This document shows, piece by piece, positions 16,803 through 25,168 of a stretch of 64,000 nt of DNA. Position 1 is the first letter of the stretch; each line of letters begins with the position of its first letter. The translations under genes were made by a program, and so were the position numbers. Below the pieces are notes generated by a model that was given only the letters and a program-made list of their open reading frames with translations, was not told the origin of the DNA and ran no database searches. The DNA is taken from NCBI RefSeq assembly GCF_023516555.1, contig NZ_JAMGBD010000001.1:1054001-1118000 (forward strand), given 5' to 3'. Source of the stretch: Sphingomonas alba (GTDB lineage: Bacteria > Pseudomonadota > Alphaproteobacteria > Sphingomonadales > Sphingomonadaceae).

Positions 16803-18247
16803 GTGACCGCAAGCGCGCCGCCGTCATCGACATCGGGTCTAACTCGGTCCGCCTCGTCGTCTACGCCGGCGCCCAGCGCTCGCCTGAGCCCATCTTCAAC
16901 GAGAAAGTCATGGCCGGCCTCGGCGCGGGCCTACAGCGCAACGGCGACCTTTCCGGCGCCAGCATGGAAAGCGCGCTCGCCGAGCTGACCCGCTTCCGCC
17001 TGCTGCTCAACCAGTTCGGGATCGACGATGTGCATGTCGTCGCCACCGCCGCCGTCCGCGATGCCGGCAACGGCCCGGATTTCGTCAAGGCGATCCGCAA
17101 GCTCGGGCTGCCGTGCCGGGTGCTGGAAGGCGAGGAAGAAGCTCGGCTCGCGGGCGCCGGGGTCATTTCCTCGACGCCGAGTGCCGACGGTCTCGTTGCC
17201 GACCTTGGCGGCGGCAGCGTGGAGCTGGTCGACGTCGCCAACGGGGTTACCGGCGAAGCCTTTTCCTTGCCCCTCGGCACGCTGCGAGCGGCCGCTGACG
17301 ATGACGGTGAAGAGGCGGCGCGCAAGCTGCTCAAGAAGTCGATCAAGGAGCATGGCCTGCGTGGCGCAGCACGCGGTCGCACATTCTACCTTGTCGGTGG
17401 CTCCTGGCGCTGCCTCGCCAAGGCGCACATGGCGCTGGTCGACTATCCGCTGCGCGTGACGCACGAATATCCCCTGCCGACCAACGGCCTCGGCAAGCTC
17501 CGCAAGTTCGTCGCATCCGACGACCCGCGCATGCCGAAGGACATCTCGCCAATGCGGCTCGCCGGCTTGCCGGTCGGCGCCATGCTGGTGAAGCTACTCG
17601 CGGAAGAGTTGGAGCCTGACGCAATCTTGGTCTCGGCCTTCGGCATCCGCGAGGGCCTACTCTATTCACTGCTCCCGAAGCGCATCCGCGCGACCGACCC
17701 GTTGCTGGCTGCGCTGGATGACAGCGGCCATCACGACTTCGATACCTATACCGACGGCTTCGTACTCGACGAATGGATCGGTAGCCTGTTCGACGACGAT
17801 CCGCACATGGCCCGCATCCGCTGCGCTGCAAGCCTGCTTGCTGCCTCTGCGGGCAAGGCAACGGGTCCATTCCGCGCCGAGCGGGCGATCGAAGCGGCGC
17901 TGCACGGCAATTGGCCGGCCATCAATGCCCCCGAACGTGTGCTCTTGGCGCAAGCTCTGCGCTCCTCATTCGGGCGAATGCGGCCAATTGCTCAGCCGCT
18001 CGCCGACCTCTGCCACGAAGAGGACCTCATCCGCGCCCACGAATGGGGACTGGCCCTGCGCTTGGCCCTGCGCTTCTCCGGGGGCGCCTCGCCGATCCTG
18101 AAGTCGAGCGGGCTGGAAGCGGAAGACGGATCGCTGAGATTGGTCGTGCAGAAGGGAAATGCCGCGCTCGTTACCGAGGTCGTCCAGCGCCGCCTGCTGG
18201 AACTGGCCGACGCGCTGGGTCTCGGAGCGGTGATTGCGGCCGGCTAG
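16799..18247 (+). CDS. ppx: Ppx/GppA exopolyphosphatase
   Basis: 482 residues of the actin/Hsp70-like ASKHA fold: phosphate-1 motif IDIGSNSVRLVVY at the N terminus, phosphate-2 motif ADLGGGSVELV near residue 135, then a C-terminal HD-like helical extension. It removes phosphate from polyphosphate or from pppGpp; the coupling to ppk1 favours polyphosphate. Start ATG overlaps the ppk1 stop. Its own stop shares CTAG with the convergent gene at 18244. Confidence 0.93.
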   Translation: MSDRKRAAVIDIGSNSVRLVVYAGAQRSPEPIFNEKVMAGLGAGLQRNGDLSGASMESALAELTRFRLLLNQFGIDDVHVVATAAVRDAGNGPDFVKAIRKLGLPCRVLEGEEEARLAGAGVISSTPSADGLVADLGGGSVELVDVANGVTGEAFSLPLGTLRAAADDDGEEAARKLLKKSIKEHGLRGAARGRTFYLVGGSWRCLAKAHMALVDYPLRVTHEYPLPTNGLGKLRKFVASDDPRMPKDISPMRLAGLPVGAMLVKLLAEELEPDAILVSAFGIREGLLYSLLPKRIRATDPLLAALDDSGHHDFDTYTDGFVLDEWIGSLFDDDPHMARIRCAASLLAASAGKATGPFRAERAIEAALHGNWPAINAPERVLLAQALRSSFGRMRPIAQPLADLCHEEDLIRAHEWGLALRLALRFSGGASPILKSSGLEAEDGSLRLVVQKGNAALVTEVVQRRLLELADALGLGAVIAAG

Positions 18248-18720
18248 CCTGGCAATTTTTCAAGCGCATCCGTCAAGACTCCGCGTACACCCTCGATGGT
18301 GTACGGATCGTCGGAATGCGCAGGCGACCCGTCGCGTTCGAAGTGCGGTCGCTCATCCATTCGACGGCCCCATTCGACATCGGCTTCACGGACGATTTCG
18401 TGAAGCAGCGGCTCGGTATCAAGGATGCGCCGCAGGTACTCTGCCAATACCCGAAGCGGTTCATCGAGGCCGTTGAGCAGCGCCGCACTTCCCTTGAGGT
18501 GGCGCTGAAGCTGAATCTCAAGGGCGCCGCTGGTATCGTCGAGATTGTCCCTCAGCCAATTGCCCACTTGCGTTTCGGCCTGCTGGATCGGCGAAACGGG
18601 CGAGGCGCCTTTCATCGCGCCAGGCCCGGCCATTCGGGCAAGGGCTTCCTCGGGCGTGAACTTCCGTCCTTGCCGAAGCTCCTGTTCGATCTCTTCCGGC
18701 GGCTTGTCGTCTTCGCCCAT
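18244..18720 (-). CDS. Conserved-looking hypothetical protein downstream of guaA
   Basis: 158 residues, acidic, predicted helical, no signal or membrane segment. The N-terminal part (PPEEIEQELRQGRKFTPEEALARMAG) resembles a short regulatory helix pair; the middle has several amphipathic helices. The start at 18720 is supported by AAAGGCGGGG upstream. It lies 25 bases after the guaA stop on the same strand and is probably co-transcribed. I do not recognise a family. Confidence 0.7.
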   Translation of the reverse strand: MGEDDKPPEEIEQELRQGRKFTPEEALARMAGPGAMKGASPVSPIQQAETQVGNWLRDNLDDTSGALEIQLQRHLKGSAALLNGLDEPLRVLAEYLRRILDTEPLLHEIVREADVEWGRRMDERPHFERDGSPAHSDDPYTIEGVRGVLTDALEKLPG

Positions 18721-18745
18721 CGCCCCGCCTTTCGCAGCTTCTAAT

Positions 18746-20299
18746 TCATTCCCATTCGATCGTGCCTGGCGGCTTCGACGTAAAGTCGTAGACCACGCGG
18801 TTGATGCCCTGGACTTCATTGACGATGCGGGTGGCAACGCGGCTCAGGAACGCGGGGTCGAACGGATAGACGTCGGCGGTCATGCCATCGACGCTGGTCA
18901 CGGCGCGCAGTCCGCAGACGCTGTCGTAAGTCCGCGCATCGCCCATGACCCCGACCGTCCGCACCGGCAACAGCACCGCAAAGGCCTGCCAGATGGCGTC
19001 GTAGAGTCCGGCGTTGCGGATTTCTTCAAGGTAGATGGAGTCCGCCTTGCGCAGGATGTCGCAGCGCTCCTTGGTGACCTCACCCGGAATGCGGATCGCG
19101 AGGCCGGGCCCCGGGAACGGGTGCCGTGAAACAAAGGCTTCAGGCAGGCCGAGCTCGCGGCCAAGTTCGCGGACCTCGTCCTTGAACAGCTCGCGCAGCG
19201 GCTCGACCAAAGCCATGTTCATGCGCTCTGGCAGGCCGCCGACATTGTGATGGCTCTTGATGGTGACGCTCGGCCCGCCGGTGAAGCTGACGCTCTCGAT
19301 CACATCCGGATAAAGCGTGCCCTGCGCGAGGAAGTCGGCACCGCCGATCTTTTGCGCTTCGGCTTCGAAAACGTTGATGAACTCGGCACCAATGAACTTG
19401 CGCTTCTTCTCGGGGTCGGTGACGCCCTCCAGCCCGCCAAGGAAGTCGGCGCTGGCGTCCACATGAACCAGCGGGATGTTGTACGAATTGCGGAACAGCG
19501 ACACAACCTGCTCGGCCTCGTTGGCGCGCATCAGTCCGTGATCGACGAAGACGCAGGTCAGTTGCTCGCCGATCGCCTCGTGGATCAGCACGGCGGCGAC
19601 AGCGCTATCGACGCCGCCCGACAGGCCGCAGATCACCCGGCCCTTGCCGATCTGGTCGCGGATCTCGGCGATCTTGGTGTCGCGGAAGGCGGCCATGGTC
19701 CAGTCACCCGAGCAGCCGCAGATGTGCCGCGCGAAATTGGCGAGCAGTTTGCCGCCATCCGGCGTGTGGACGACTTCCGGGTGGAACATCAGGCTGTAGC
19801 GTTTCGCCGCTTCGTTGGTTGCTATGGCGAAGGGTGCGCCCTCCGACTTCGCCACCACCTCGAACCCGGGCGCCAGACTGTCGACGCGGTCGCCATGGCT
19901 CATCCACACCTGGTGCGTTTCGCCAACCTGCCACAGGCCGTCGAACAACGCGCTGGGGCTGACAATCTCGATAAAGGCTCGCCCGAATTCCTTTTGGTCC
20001 GACGTCACCACCTGGCCGCCCAGTTGCTGATGCATGGTCTGCTGGCCGTAGCAGATGGCGAGGAGCGGCAGGCCGCTGTCGAACAAGGCCTGCGGCGCGC
20101 GCGGGCTTTCATGCTCGGTCACCGACGCCGGCCCCCCCGAAAAGATGATTCCCTTGGGCTGCATCCGGCGAAATGCCTCTTCGGCGGCGCTGAAGGGCAC
20201 AATCTCGGAATAGACGCCCGCCTCGCGCACCCGCCGGGCGATCAGCTGCGTCACCTGGCTACCGAAATCGACGATGAGGATGGTGTCTGAGGGCGTCAT
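18746..20299 (-). CDS. guaA: GMP synthase (glutamine-hydrolysing)
   Basis: 517 residues. GuaA makes GMP from XMP, ATP and glutamine. The class I amidotransferase domain (1-195) has nucleophile Cys83 in LAICYGQQ and the [10 protein letters not shown] catalytic triad segment; the ATP pyrophosphatase domain has the P loop [10 protein letters not shown]; the C-terminal dimerisation domain ends with the family signature PPGTIEWE. The ATG at 20299 gives the usual N terminus ([17 protein letters not shown]); an in-frame ATG at 20362 would add 21 atypical residues. It is divergent from the secreted protein gene at 20427. Confidence 0.97.
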   Translation of the reverse strand: MTPSDTILIVDFGSQVTQLIARRVREAGVYSEIVPFSAAEEAFRRMQPKGIIFSGGPASVTEHESPRAPQALFDSGLPLLAICYGQQTMHQQLGGQVVTSDQKEFGRAFIEIVSPSALFDGLWQVGETHQVWMSHGDRVDSLAPGFEVVAKSEGAPFAIATNEAAKRYSLMFHPEVVHTPDGGKLLANFARHICGCSGDWTMAAFRDTKIAEIRDQIGKGRVICGLSGGVDSAVAAVLIHEAIGEQLTCVFVDHGLMRANEAEQVVSLFRNSYNIPLVHVDASADFLGGLEGVTDPEKKRKFIGAEFINVFEAEAQKIGGADFLAQGTLYPDVIESVSFTGGPSVTIKSHHNVGGLPERMNMALVEPLRELFKDEVRELGRELGLPEAFVSRHPFPGPGLAIRIPGEVTKERCDILRKADSIYLEEIRNAGLYDAIWQAFAVLLPVRTVGVMGDARTYDSVCGLRAVTSVDGMTADVYPFDPAFLSRVATRIVNEVQGINRVVYDFTSKPPGTIEWE

Positions 20300-20426
20300 G
20301 GCGAGCCGATAGATAGTGGGTGGCGCACTGTCAAAGGCGGGCGCGAGCTCCGGGGCTTGCATCTATCGATTACATCTGTCATCGATGCGCTTGCAGCAGC
20401 AGTCTTTCTCGCAGGAGCGACATTCC

Positions 20427-21197
20427 ATGCTTCCAACCCCACGTCATGCCGCCATAGCGTTGGCAGCGTCCCTGCTGGCTGCGGCCGCCTCTGCGCAAAG
20501 CCAGAACAACGGCACCAACTCCATGGCCGTCAGCGAGACCATCGACCGCACCGTCGAACTATCGCCTGGCGCCGACGTCTCGCTCGAGTCCATCGCGGGC
20601 CCGGTGACGATCGAGACTGGCAATGGCCCGACCGCGCAGGTTCATATCGTCCGCGGCGCGGCCACTGCGCGCGAACTCGCCTGTTACCAGACCAAAGTCG
20701 ACGCCAGCGCCAGCCGCCTCAAAATTTATCACGTCCAGGACAAGAGCCGCGAGTGCAACAACATCCGCTCGCGACAGGAAGTGCGCCTCGTCCTCCCGCG
20801 CTCGGCGAATATTTCGATGTCGTCCGTCGCCGGTAACGTTGAGATCGCGCCGACCGACGGCAAGCTGGAGCTCAGCAGCATCGCCGGCCAGGTGCGTGCC
20901 CATGGCGTACGCGCCGCGGACCTCTCCAGCATTGCCGGCGGCCTCGCAATGACGCTCGGCCAACTCGATCAGCGCGGCGTGCAGGTGTCCAGCGTCGTCG
21001 GGGCGACGGACCTTCGCTTCGCCTCGGGCACCAATGCAGACGTTCATGTGGACAGCGTCGTCGGCAGTGTCACGAGCGCCACGCCGGCGATCGCCATCAG
21101 CTACAAGTCGGGCAGCGCCGTTGCCCGCGTCGGCTCTGGCGGGACGCCGGTCAACATCTCCTCGGTGGTCGGCAACGTCACTCTCCAAGGCAATTAA
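20427..21197 (+). CDS. Secreted DUF4097-like beta-repeat protein
   Basis: 256 residues with a Sec signal peptide (cleavage after AAAASA, before QSQNN). The mature protein is a string of short beta units built on the pattern SSxxGxV: VSLESIAGPV, ISMSSVAGNV, LELSSIAGQV, ADLSSIAGGL, VQVSSVVGAT, VHVDSVVGSV and VNISSVVGNV. This is the repeat style of DUF4097/DUF4098 putative adhesins that fold as right-handed beta solenoids. AGGAG lies 11 bases before the start. It ends exactly where the first ArsR-type operator begins. Confidence 0.75.
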   Translation: MLPTPRHAAIALAASLLAAAASAQSQNNGTNSMAVSETIDRTVELSPGADVSLESIAGPVTIETGNGPTAQVHIVRGAATARELACYQTKVDASASRLKIYHVQDKSRECNNIRSRQEVRLVLPRSANISMSSVAGNVEIAPTDGKLELSSIAGQVRAHGVRAADLSSIAGGLAMTLGQLDQRGVQVSSVVGATDLRFASGTNADVHVDSVVGSVTSATPAIAISYKSGSAVARVGSGGTPVNISSVVGNVTLQGN

Positions 21198-21217
21198 ACT
21201 TAAGCGATTGCTTAAGT
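21198..21217. promoter_or_regulatory. Operator 1 of the ArsR/SRPBCC operon
   Basis: ACTTAAGC-GATT-GCTTAAGT, a perfect 8+8 palindrome that begins on the base after the stop codon of the upstream gene and lies just before the -35 element. It shares its TTAAGC-N4-GCTTAA core with a second palindrome over the arsR start codon. Confidence 0.8.
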
Positions 21218-21220
21218 GAC

Positions 21221-21250
21221 TTGACAAGGCCACGTCGCTCTCGATAGTTA
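21221..21250 (+). promoter_or_regulatory. Probable sigma70 promoter of the ArsR/SRPBCC operon
   Basis: A perfect -35 TTGACA at 21221-21226, then an 18-base spacer and TAGTTA at 21245-21250 as a weak -10. Transcription would start within a few bases of the arsR ATG at 21256, so the message may be leaderless; no ribosome site is visible before that ATG. Confidence 0.6.
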
Positions 21251-21264
21251 AGCACATGCTTAAC
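21247..21264. promoter_or_regulatory. Operator 2 of the ArsR/SRPBCC operon, spanning the arsR start codon
   Basis: GTTAAGC-ACAT-GCTTAAC, a perfect 7+7 palindrome overlapping the -10 and the ATG at 21256. Spaced 49 bases from operator 1, so the two bracket the promoter. Confidence 0.8.
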
Positions 21265-21591
21265 GAATCGCGGCTCGACGTGGCCTTTCAGGCATTGGCG
21301 GATCCGGCGCGGCGCGCCATGCTCGCGCGTCTCGCGCTCGGACCGGCCTCTGTCAGCGAGCTTGCTCGTCCCCTGCCGATGAGCCTGCCGGCCGTCATGC
21401 AGCACCTAAAAGCGCTGGAAGATAGCGGCCTGGTCTCGACGGCCAAGAAGGGACGCGTCCGAACCGCCCAACTCGAAGGCGATACGCTCGGCGCGGCCGA
21501 GGCCTGGCTCAAGGATCGTCGCACGGAATGGGAGGCGCAGGCCGACCGCCTTGAGGCCTTTCTCGAATCATATCAGGACAAGGGAGAATGA
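21256..21591 (+). CDS. ArsR-family winged-helix repressor
   Basis: 111 residues. The winged helix-turn-helix (about 8-80) has the ArsR layout: FQALADPARRAMLARLA, then the recognition region SLPAVMQHLKALEDSGLV. No cysteine metal site of the ELCVCDL type is present, so it is a metal-independent member, like those paired with SRPBCC proteins. The stop overlaps the start of that partner (ATGA). It very probably represses its own operon through the two matching palindromes around the promoter. Confidence 0.92.
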   Translation: MLNESRLDVAFQALADPARRAMLARLALGPASVSELARPLPMSLPAVMQHLKALEDSGLVSTAKKGRVRTAQLEGDTLGAAEAWLKDRRTEWEAQADRLEAFLESYQDKGE

Positions 21592-21593
21592 TG

Positions 21594-22091
21594 ATGGCCG
21601 GTGAACTCGACCTGGTGCTGGAACGCACGCTCAACGCCCCGCGCGACCTTGTGTGGCGCGCGTGGACCGACCCCGAATTGCTCAAGCAATGGTTCGCCCC
21701 GAAACCCTATCTGATCTCCGAGCTGGAGATGGACCTGCAACCGGGCGGCATCTTCCGGATCCGCATGACCGGCCCCGATGGTTTCGACACCGGTCACGGC
21801 AATGCCGGCTGCGTGCTAGAGGTCATCGACGGCGAGAAGCTCATCTGGACTAGCGCGCTCGGCCCGCAATACCGGCCTGCCGAAATGGGCGAGGGATGCG
21901 AGAGCTTCCCGATGACGGCGATCGTCACCCTTGCCGATGCACCGGGCGGCAAGACGCTTTACCGCGCGGTGGCGCTGCACAAGGACAAGGCCGACCGGGA
22001 CCAGCATGAGGCCATGGGCTTCCAGGACGGCTGGGGAACCTGCGCCGCTCAGCTCGAAGAGCTGGCCGCGGGACTGAAGGCCGAGGCCTGA
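21594..22091 (+). CDS. SRPBCC/AHSA1-domain protein
   Basis: About 165 residues covering one START-like helix-grip domain: VLERTLNAPRDLVWRAWTDP at the N terminus, LKQWFAPKP, the EMDLQPGG turn, and HEAMGFQDGWGTCAAQLEEL in the last long helix. These proteins bind hydrophobic ligands; the paired ArsR may respond to the same ligand. Three ATGs run in a row at 21588, 21591 and 21594; the third has the best spacing (7) to GGAG, while the first overlaps the arsR stop. Confidence 0.9.
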   Translation: MAGELDLVLERTLNAPRDLVWRAWTDPELLKQWFAPKPYLISELEMDLQPGGIFRIRMTGPDGFDTGHGNAGCVLEVIDGEKLIWTSALGPQYRPAEMGEGCESFPMTAIVTLADAPGGKTLYRAVALHKDKADRDQHEAMGFQDGWGTCAAQLEELAAGLKAEA

Positions 22092-22095
22092 CTGC

Positions 22096-22506
22096 CTAGC
22101 GGCGGTTCAAGTCGACGCTGATCACGCGGCCGCCGTAATCGACGTTGCAGCGGAAGCTGATGTCGGCGGTCTGGGTCGCGGCCCCGGCAAGCGCGCCGTA
22201 GGTGGCGGTTCCATAATGGTGGCGCATCAGGCGATCGCTGTTGGCGAGCCCGGTGACACGAATGTAGTTCCGGCGCTGGTCCACGCGGGTCACGCCGACG
22301 ACCTGGCCGCCGATCGATTGCCCGCCGAAACCGCGGACACCGATTTTCTGGCTCAGCCGATATTGCACGGCCGTCGAGCAGCGGTCGGCTGCAAAACCAT
22401 TCTCCGCGCCAAAATTGTGGGGATTGATCTGGGCTGGTGCCGGGGCTGCGATTGCCAGGGTTGCGGCACAGGCACCCGCACCAAGAATTTTCAACTTACG
22501 CATCAT
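22096..22506 (-). CDS. Secreted protein related to the Gly/Tyr-rich protein at 23531
   Basis: 136 residues with a Sec signal peptide (ending APAPAQ). The mature part has two cysteines (DRCSTAVQYRL and FRCNVDYGG) and a last segment DYGGRVISVDLNRR. The protein at 23531 has the same plan: signal peptide, EQCVRAVEYRI, then FNCSIDRGGRITDID at the end. The two are therefore paralogues that differ by a Gly/Tyr repeat insert. AAAGGAGG precedes the start at 22506. Function unknown; a periplasmic or surface role is inferred. Confidence 0.75.
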   Translation of the reverse strand: MMRKLKILGAGACAATLAIAAPAPAQINPHNFGAENGFAADRCSTAVQYRLSQKIGVRGFGGQSIGGQVVGVTRVDQRRNYIRVTGLANSDRLMRHHYGTATYGALAGAATQTADISFRCNVDYGGRVISVDLNRR

Positions 22507-22590
22507 GGCCGGCCTCCTTTCAGGAACATTGGGCCAATTCTGCGGGATTAACGCATGATAGGCCCTGCCGCTCCGATCGTTCCGCCCACG

Positions 22591-22626
22591 AAAAAAGCGC
22601 CGGAGTCCCGCGAAGGACCCCGACGC
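22591..22626 (-). terminator. Intrinsic terminator of the lipoprotein gene at 22655
   Basis: On the reverse strand GCGTCGGGGTCC pairs with GGACTCCGGCGC (12 base pairs, two of them G-U) around a 6-base loop and is followed by six T. Confidence 0.88.
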
Positions 22627-22654
22627 TCCATTTCCCTCCCCGGAAGGGGTTTGA

Positions 22655-23392
22655 TTACTCGCGCGGTCTGCCGTGCGAGCGGCGCTCACCGCCACGCCCG
22701 CTGCTGCTGTCGCCGAACGAATCCTGCCGCTGTTGCTGTCGTTCGACGCGCGCGGCACGAGCCTCGCCCTGCGCCTGTTGACGCTGGGCAATGGACTGCT
22801 GGCGCTCGGCGATTGCCTGGCGGCGCGCCTGCTGGATGCGGTCCAGCGAGCCACGGTCTGCGGTCGCGCTGCCGCCCGCGTTCGCGCGTGCATTGACCTC
22901 GGCATTGGCCTGTCGGGCGGCCTGCATCTCGACCTGGTTGGCGCGGATGCGCTCGCGGATCGTGGCCAGGCTGCGCTGCTGATCGGCATTGGTTGCCGTC
23001 GCCGCTTTGGCGCTGAAGCCCGACCAGTTTTCCTTGGTCTCCGCGGTGCCGGTCACGCCGGACCGGCGCTTGGCGTCGCGCAGGATATCGCCCCAGTGGC
23101 TTTCCTGCTTGCGGTCCCAGTGGTGCGCGCAGCCGTAGCGGTCGTAAACGTAAAAGCCGGCGCCCGGATAATAGAAGCCGTCGTACCAGCCGAAATAGGG
23201 GTAGCCGCCGTAATAGCCGTAGCCGAACGGGTCGCCGTAACCATAGCCGTACGGTCCGTAACCATAATCATAGCCTAACGAGCCGTGGCCGGCGCCGACG
23301 GAAACTCCGCCGTACGGACCATAGGCGCAGCCGGCGAGGCCGGCGGATGTCGCCAGCACAACGGCTGCGGCCTTGAAACGAGAACTAAACAC
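22655..23392 (-). CDS. Gly/Tyr-rich lipoprotein with a Gln/Arg/Ala-rich C-terminal half
   Basis: 245 residues from a GTG start with GGGAGA upstream. A lipoprotein signal ends at lipobox LAGC (about residue 22). Residues about 25-90 are a YGYG/YYGGYPYFGWYDGFYYPG-type aromatic-glycine tract, then YDRYGCAHHWDRKQ. The C-terminal half (about 130-235) is strongly charged and helical, with repeated RQQAI, RQQSIAQRQQA and ARVERQQQR units, likely a coiled coil. The plan fits an outer-membrane-anchored protein reaching into the periplasm. No known family. Confidence 0.75.
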   Translation of the reverse strand: MFSSRFKAAAVVLATSAGLAGCAYGPYGGVSVGAGHGSLGYDYGYGPYGYGYGDPFGYGYYGGYPYFGWYDGFYYPGAGFYVYDRYGCAHHWDRKQESHWGDILRDAKRRSGVTGTAETKENWSGFSAKAATATNADQQRSLATIRERIRANQVEMQAARQANAEVNARANAGGSATADRGSLDRIQQARRQAIAERQQSIAQRQQAQGEARAARVERQQQRQDSFGDSSSGRGGERRSHGRPRE

Positions 23393-23477
23393 AGGCGATT
23401 CTCCCGAACTCGCAGAAATACGCAGTCTCGCGAATCCATTACTGCCCTTGAACGGCGCCTGAACCCACAAGCCCATG

Positions 23478-23510
23478 AAAAAGGGCCGAGGCTCGCAAGA
23501 ACCCCGGCCC
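23478..23510 (-). terminator. Intrinsic terminator of the Gly/Tyr-rich gene at 23531
   Basis: On the reverse strand GGGCCGGGGTTC pairs with GAGCCTCGGCCC (12 base pairs, two G-U) around a TTGC loop, followed by five T. It lies 20 bases after the stop codon. Confidence 0.88.
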
Positions 23511-23530
23511 GATTGTCTTGGCCTTGCGGC

Positions 23531-24139
23531 CTAGTAGCGGCGGTAAGGGTAGTTCCCAGCATAGTTGCGCTTGGCATCGATGTCGGTGATCCGGCCACCG
23601 CGGTCGATCGAGCAGTTGAACTGCGCGTCGGCGGCGCCATTGTAGCCGTAATTGCCGTAGCCATTACGGTCATAGCCGTAGCCGTTATAGCCATTATAGC
23701 CGTTGTTGTAGCCGCCATAGCCGCGGCCCATGCCGGTCGAGGCAAGGCCGTAGACCTTGAGGCCGCCGTTGCTGCGCGGCGACACCTGCGTCACGCTGAC
23801 GACACGGGCGCCCATATAGCCGTTGTTATAGCCATTGTTGTAACCATAGCCGTAGCCATAGTTGCGGTAACGGCCGCCTTCATTGTCGAGACCGCGGGTA
23901 TTGATGCGATATTCAACGGCGCGGACGCACTGCTCGACCGCATAGCGCTCGTTCTGCTGATAGCTGCGGCCGCCCAGGATCGAATCCAGGATATTGCCGA
24001 CCGGGTTGTTGCCGTAACCATAGCCGTACCCCGGATAGGCTCCGCCCGGATAACCGCCGTATTGCGCGGCCGCGGGGGCCGATGCGACGATCGCTGCGAG
24101 ACCGGCCGCGCCAGCCATAATCTTCGTGATTGCCTTCAT
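23531..24139 (-). CDS. Secreted Gly/Tyr/Asn-rich repeat protein
   Basis: 202 residues. Signal peptide ends SAPAAAQ. The mature protein has a YPGYGYGYG tract, a conserved core (ERYAVEQCVRAVEYRINTRG), a second tract of NYGYGYGYNNGY type, a segment ARVVSVTQVSPRSN, a third tract made of YNGYNGYGYDRNGYG units, and the ending FNCSIDRGGRITDIDAKRN. The core and the ending match the shorter protein at 22096. The DNA coding for the tracts is tandemly repeated and could vary in copy number. GAGGGAG precedes the start at 24139. Confidence 0.75.
   Translation of the reverse strand: MKAITKIMAGAAGLAAIVASAPAAAQYGGYPGGAYPGYGYGYGNNPVGNILDSILGGRSYQQNERYAVEQCVRAVEYRINTRGLDNEGGRYRNYGYGYGYNNGYNNGYMGARVVSVTQVSPRSNGGLKVYGLASTGMGRGYGGYNNGYNGYNGYGYDRNGYGNYGYNGAADAQFNCSIDRGGRITDIDAKRNYAGNYPYRRY
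23641..23720. repeat. Tandem triplet-based repeat coding for the YNGYNG tract
   Basis: Imperfect tandem units on the pattern GCCGTWATA/GCCRTTGTA repeat through this stretch and encode alternating Tyr-Asn/Gly-Tyr. Slippage here would change tract length in frame. Confidence 0.6.
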
Positions 24140-24278
24140 GGCCACACACTCCCTCATCAAAACGACTCGCAGACACAACGCGCGAGCCTAGGGGAAAGTC
24201 CCTAGTCCCAATGCGCTGCATTGCGCCTGAACATGACGGTGGGGAAATATTCAGGTTTCGGTTGGCGAGCCCGAAACG

Positions 24279-24310
24279 AAAAAGCCCGGACTGCTGGGGG
24301 CAGACCGGGC
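24279..24310 (-). terminator. Intrinsic terminator after the small acidic-protein gene
   Basis: On the reverse strand GCCCGGTCTGC pairs with GCAGTCCGGGC around CCCCA with one internal mismatch, followed by five T. It lies about 105 bases after the stop at 24415. Confidence 0.75.
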
Positions 24311-24414
24311 CAGGCAGAAGGCTGGCGGGCAAGCTAGCCATTTGCCTGGCCGGCTAAAAAGCGATGTTCGCCGCCCGCGTCAATCTCACTAAAGTTAAGT
24401 CAGCCGCTTGCCGT

Positions 24415-24567
24415 TCACTGACCCGCCAAAGGCAATTCATTCTCGTCCTCGGGCGGCTTGCGATGATCCTGCGGTTGCGCCTTAGGCCGCTCGCCTTCCG
24501 GCTCGGCATCGAGCACCATCTCGGTCAATCCCGGCGATTCTTCTTCGTGTCGGTCTCTCTGGACCAT
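24415..24567 (-). CDS. Small acidic hypothetical protein (50 residues)
   Basis: MVQRDRHEEESPGLTEMVLD followed by a Glu/Pro/Lys-rich tail ending ENELPLAGQ. The case for a real gene is a strong AAGGAG ribosome site 7 bases before the ATG at 24567 and a terminator of its own downstream, while the preceding ribosomal operon has a separate terminator at 24604. The sequence is disordered-looking with no family I can name. The opposite-strand open frame over the same bases has no ribosome site and is less likely. Confidence 0.5.
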   Translation of the reverse strand: MVQRDRHEEESPGLTEMVLDAEPEGERPKAQPQDHRKPPEDENELPLAGQ

Positions 24568-24603
24568 TGCCCATCTCCTTCGCGGCCTGAACGCGCGGAA
24601 ATG

Positions 24604-24635
24604 AAAAAAGGGCCGCCGGATCGCTCCGACGGCCC
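24604..24635 (-). terminator. Intrinsic terminator of the rpsM-rpsK-rpoA-rplQ operon
   Basis: On the reverse strand GGGCCGTCGGA pairs with TCCGGCGGCCC around a GCGA tetraloop (one G-U pair), followed by six T, 23 bases after the rplQ stop. Confidence 0.92.
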
Positions 24636-24658
24636 CTTCTTGATCGATGCGCTGAAGC

Positions 24659-25075
24659 TCAGGCCTCGGCGAATTCCTCGTCCATGACCGGACCCGAATC
24701 CTGGCCCTTGGCCGAGACGTCGCGGTCGACGAATTCGATGATCGCAATCGGCGCGGCGTCGCTCGAGCGGATGCCGGCCTTGATGACGCGGGTGTAGCCG
24801 CCGTTACGGTCGGCGTAGCGCGCGGCGATGACATCGAACAGCTTCACCAGCTGCGCGTCGTCGAGGATGCGCGCATGGGCCAGGCGGCGGTTCGAAAGGC
24901 CGCCCTTCTTGGCCAAAGTCACCAGCTTCTCGACATAGGGGCGAAGCTCCTTCGCCTTGGCGAGGGTCGTGGTGATCTGCTCATGCTTGATGAGCGCCGC
25001 CGCCATGTTGCGGAACATGGCCGCGCGGTGGCTGGAGGTGCGCTGCAGCTTACGATGGCCGACGCGATGACGCAT
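24659..25075 (-). CDS. rplQ: 50S ribosomal protein L17
   Basis: 138 residues. The N-terminal block [20 protein letters not shown] and the middle [25 protein letters not shown] are the L17 signatures; the C-terminal extension ([15 protein letters not shown]) is typical of alphaproteobacteria. Last gene of the operon, followed by a strong terminator. Confidence 0.98.
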   Translation of the reverse strand: MRHRVGHRKLQRTSSHRAAMFRNMAAALIKHEQITTTLAKAKELRPYVEKLVTLAKKGGLSNRRLAHARILDDAQLVKLFDVIAARYADRNGGYTRVIKAGIRSSDAAPIAIIEFVDRDVSAKGQDSGPVMDEEFAEA

Positions 25076-25168
25076 TGTTCTTTTCCTTCGTTCGTAGGGG
25101 GCCCGTACGAGGTAGCCCGATCCAGGCGGTGATCACGGGCACCGCCCAAACCCGTGTTGAGGATCGGC

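Noticed and set aside
23641-23720. Tandem repeats as a possible CRISPR array
   Set aside because: The units are short, imperfect, unspaced and in frame within a coding sequence.
24364-24687. A forward 107-codon frame opposite the small acidic protein and the ribosomal terminator
   Set aside because: It runs through two strong reverse-strand terminators and has no ribosome site.
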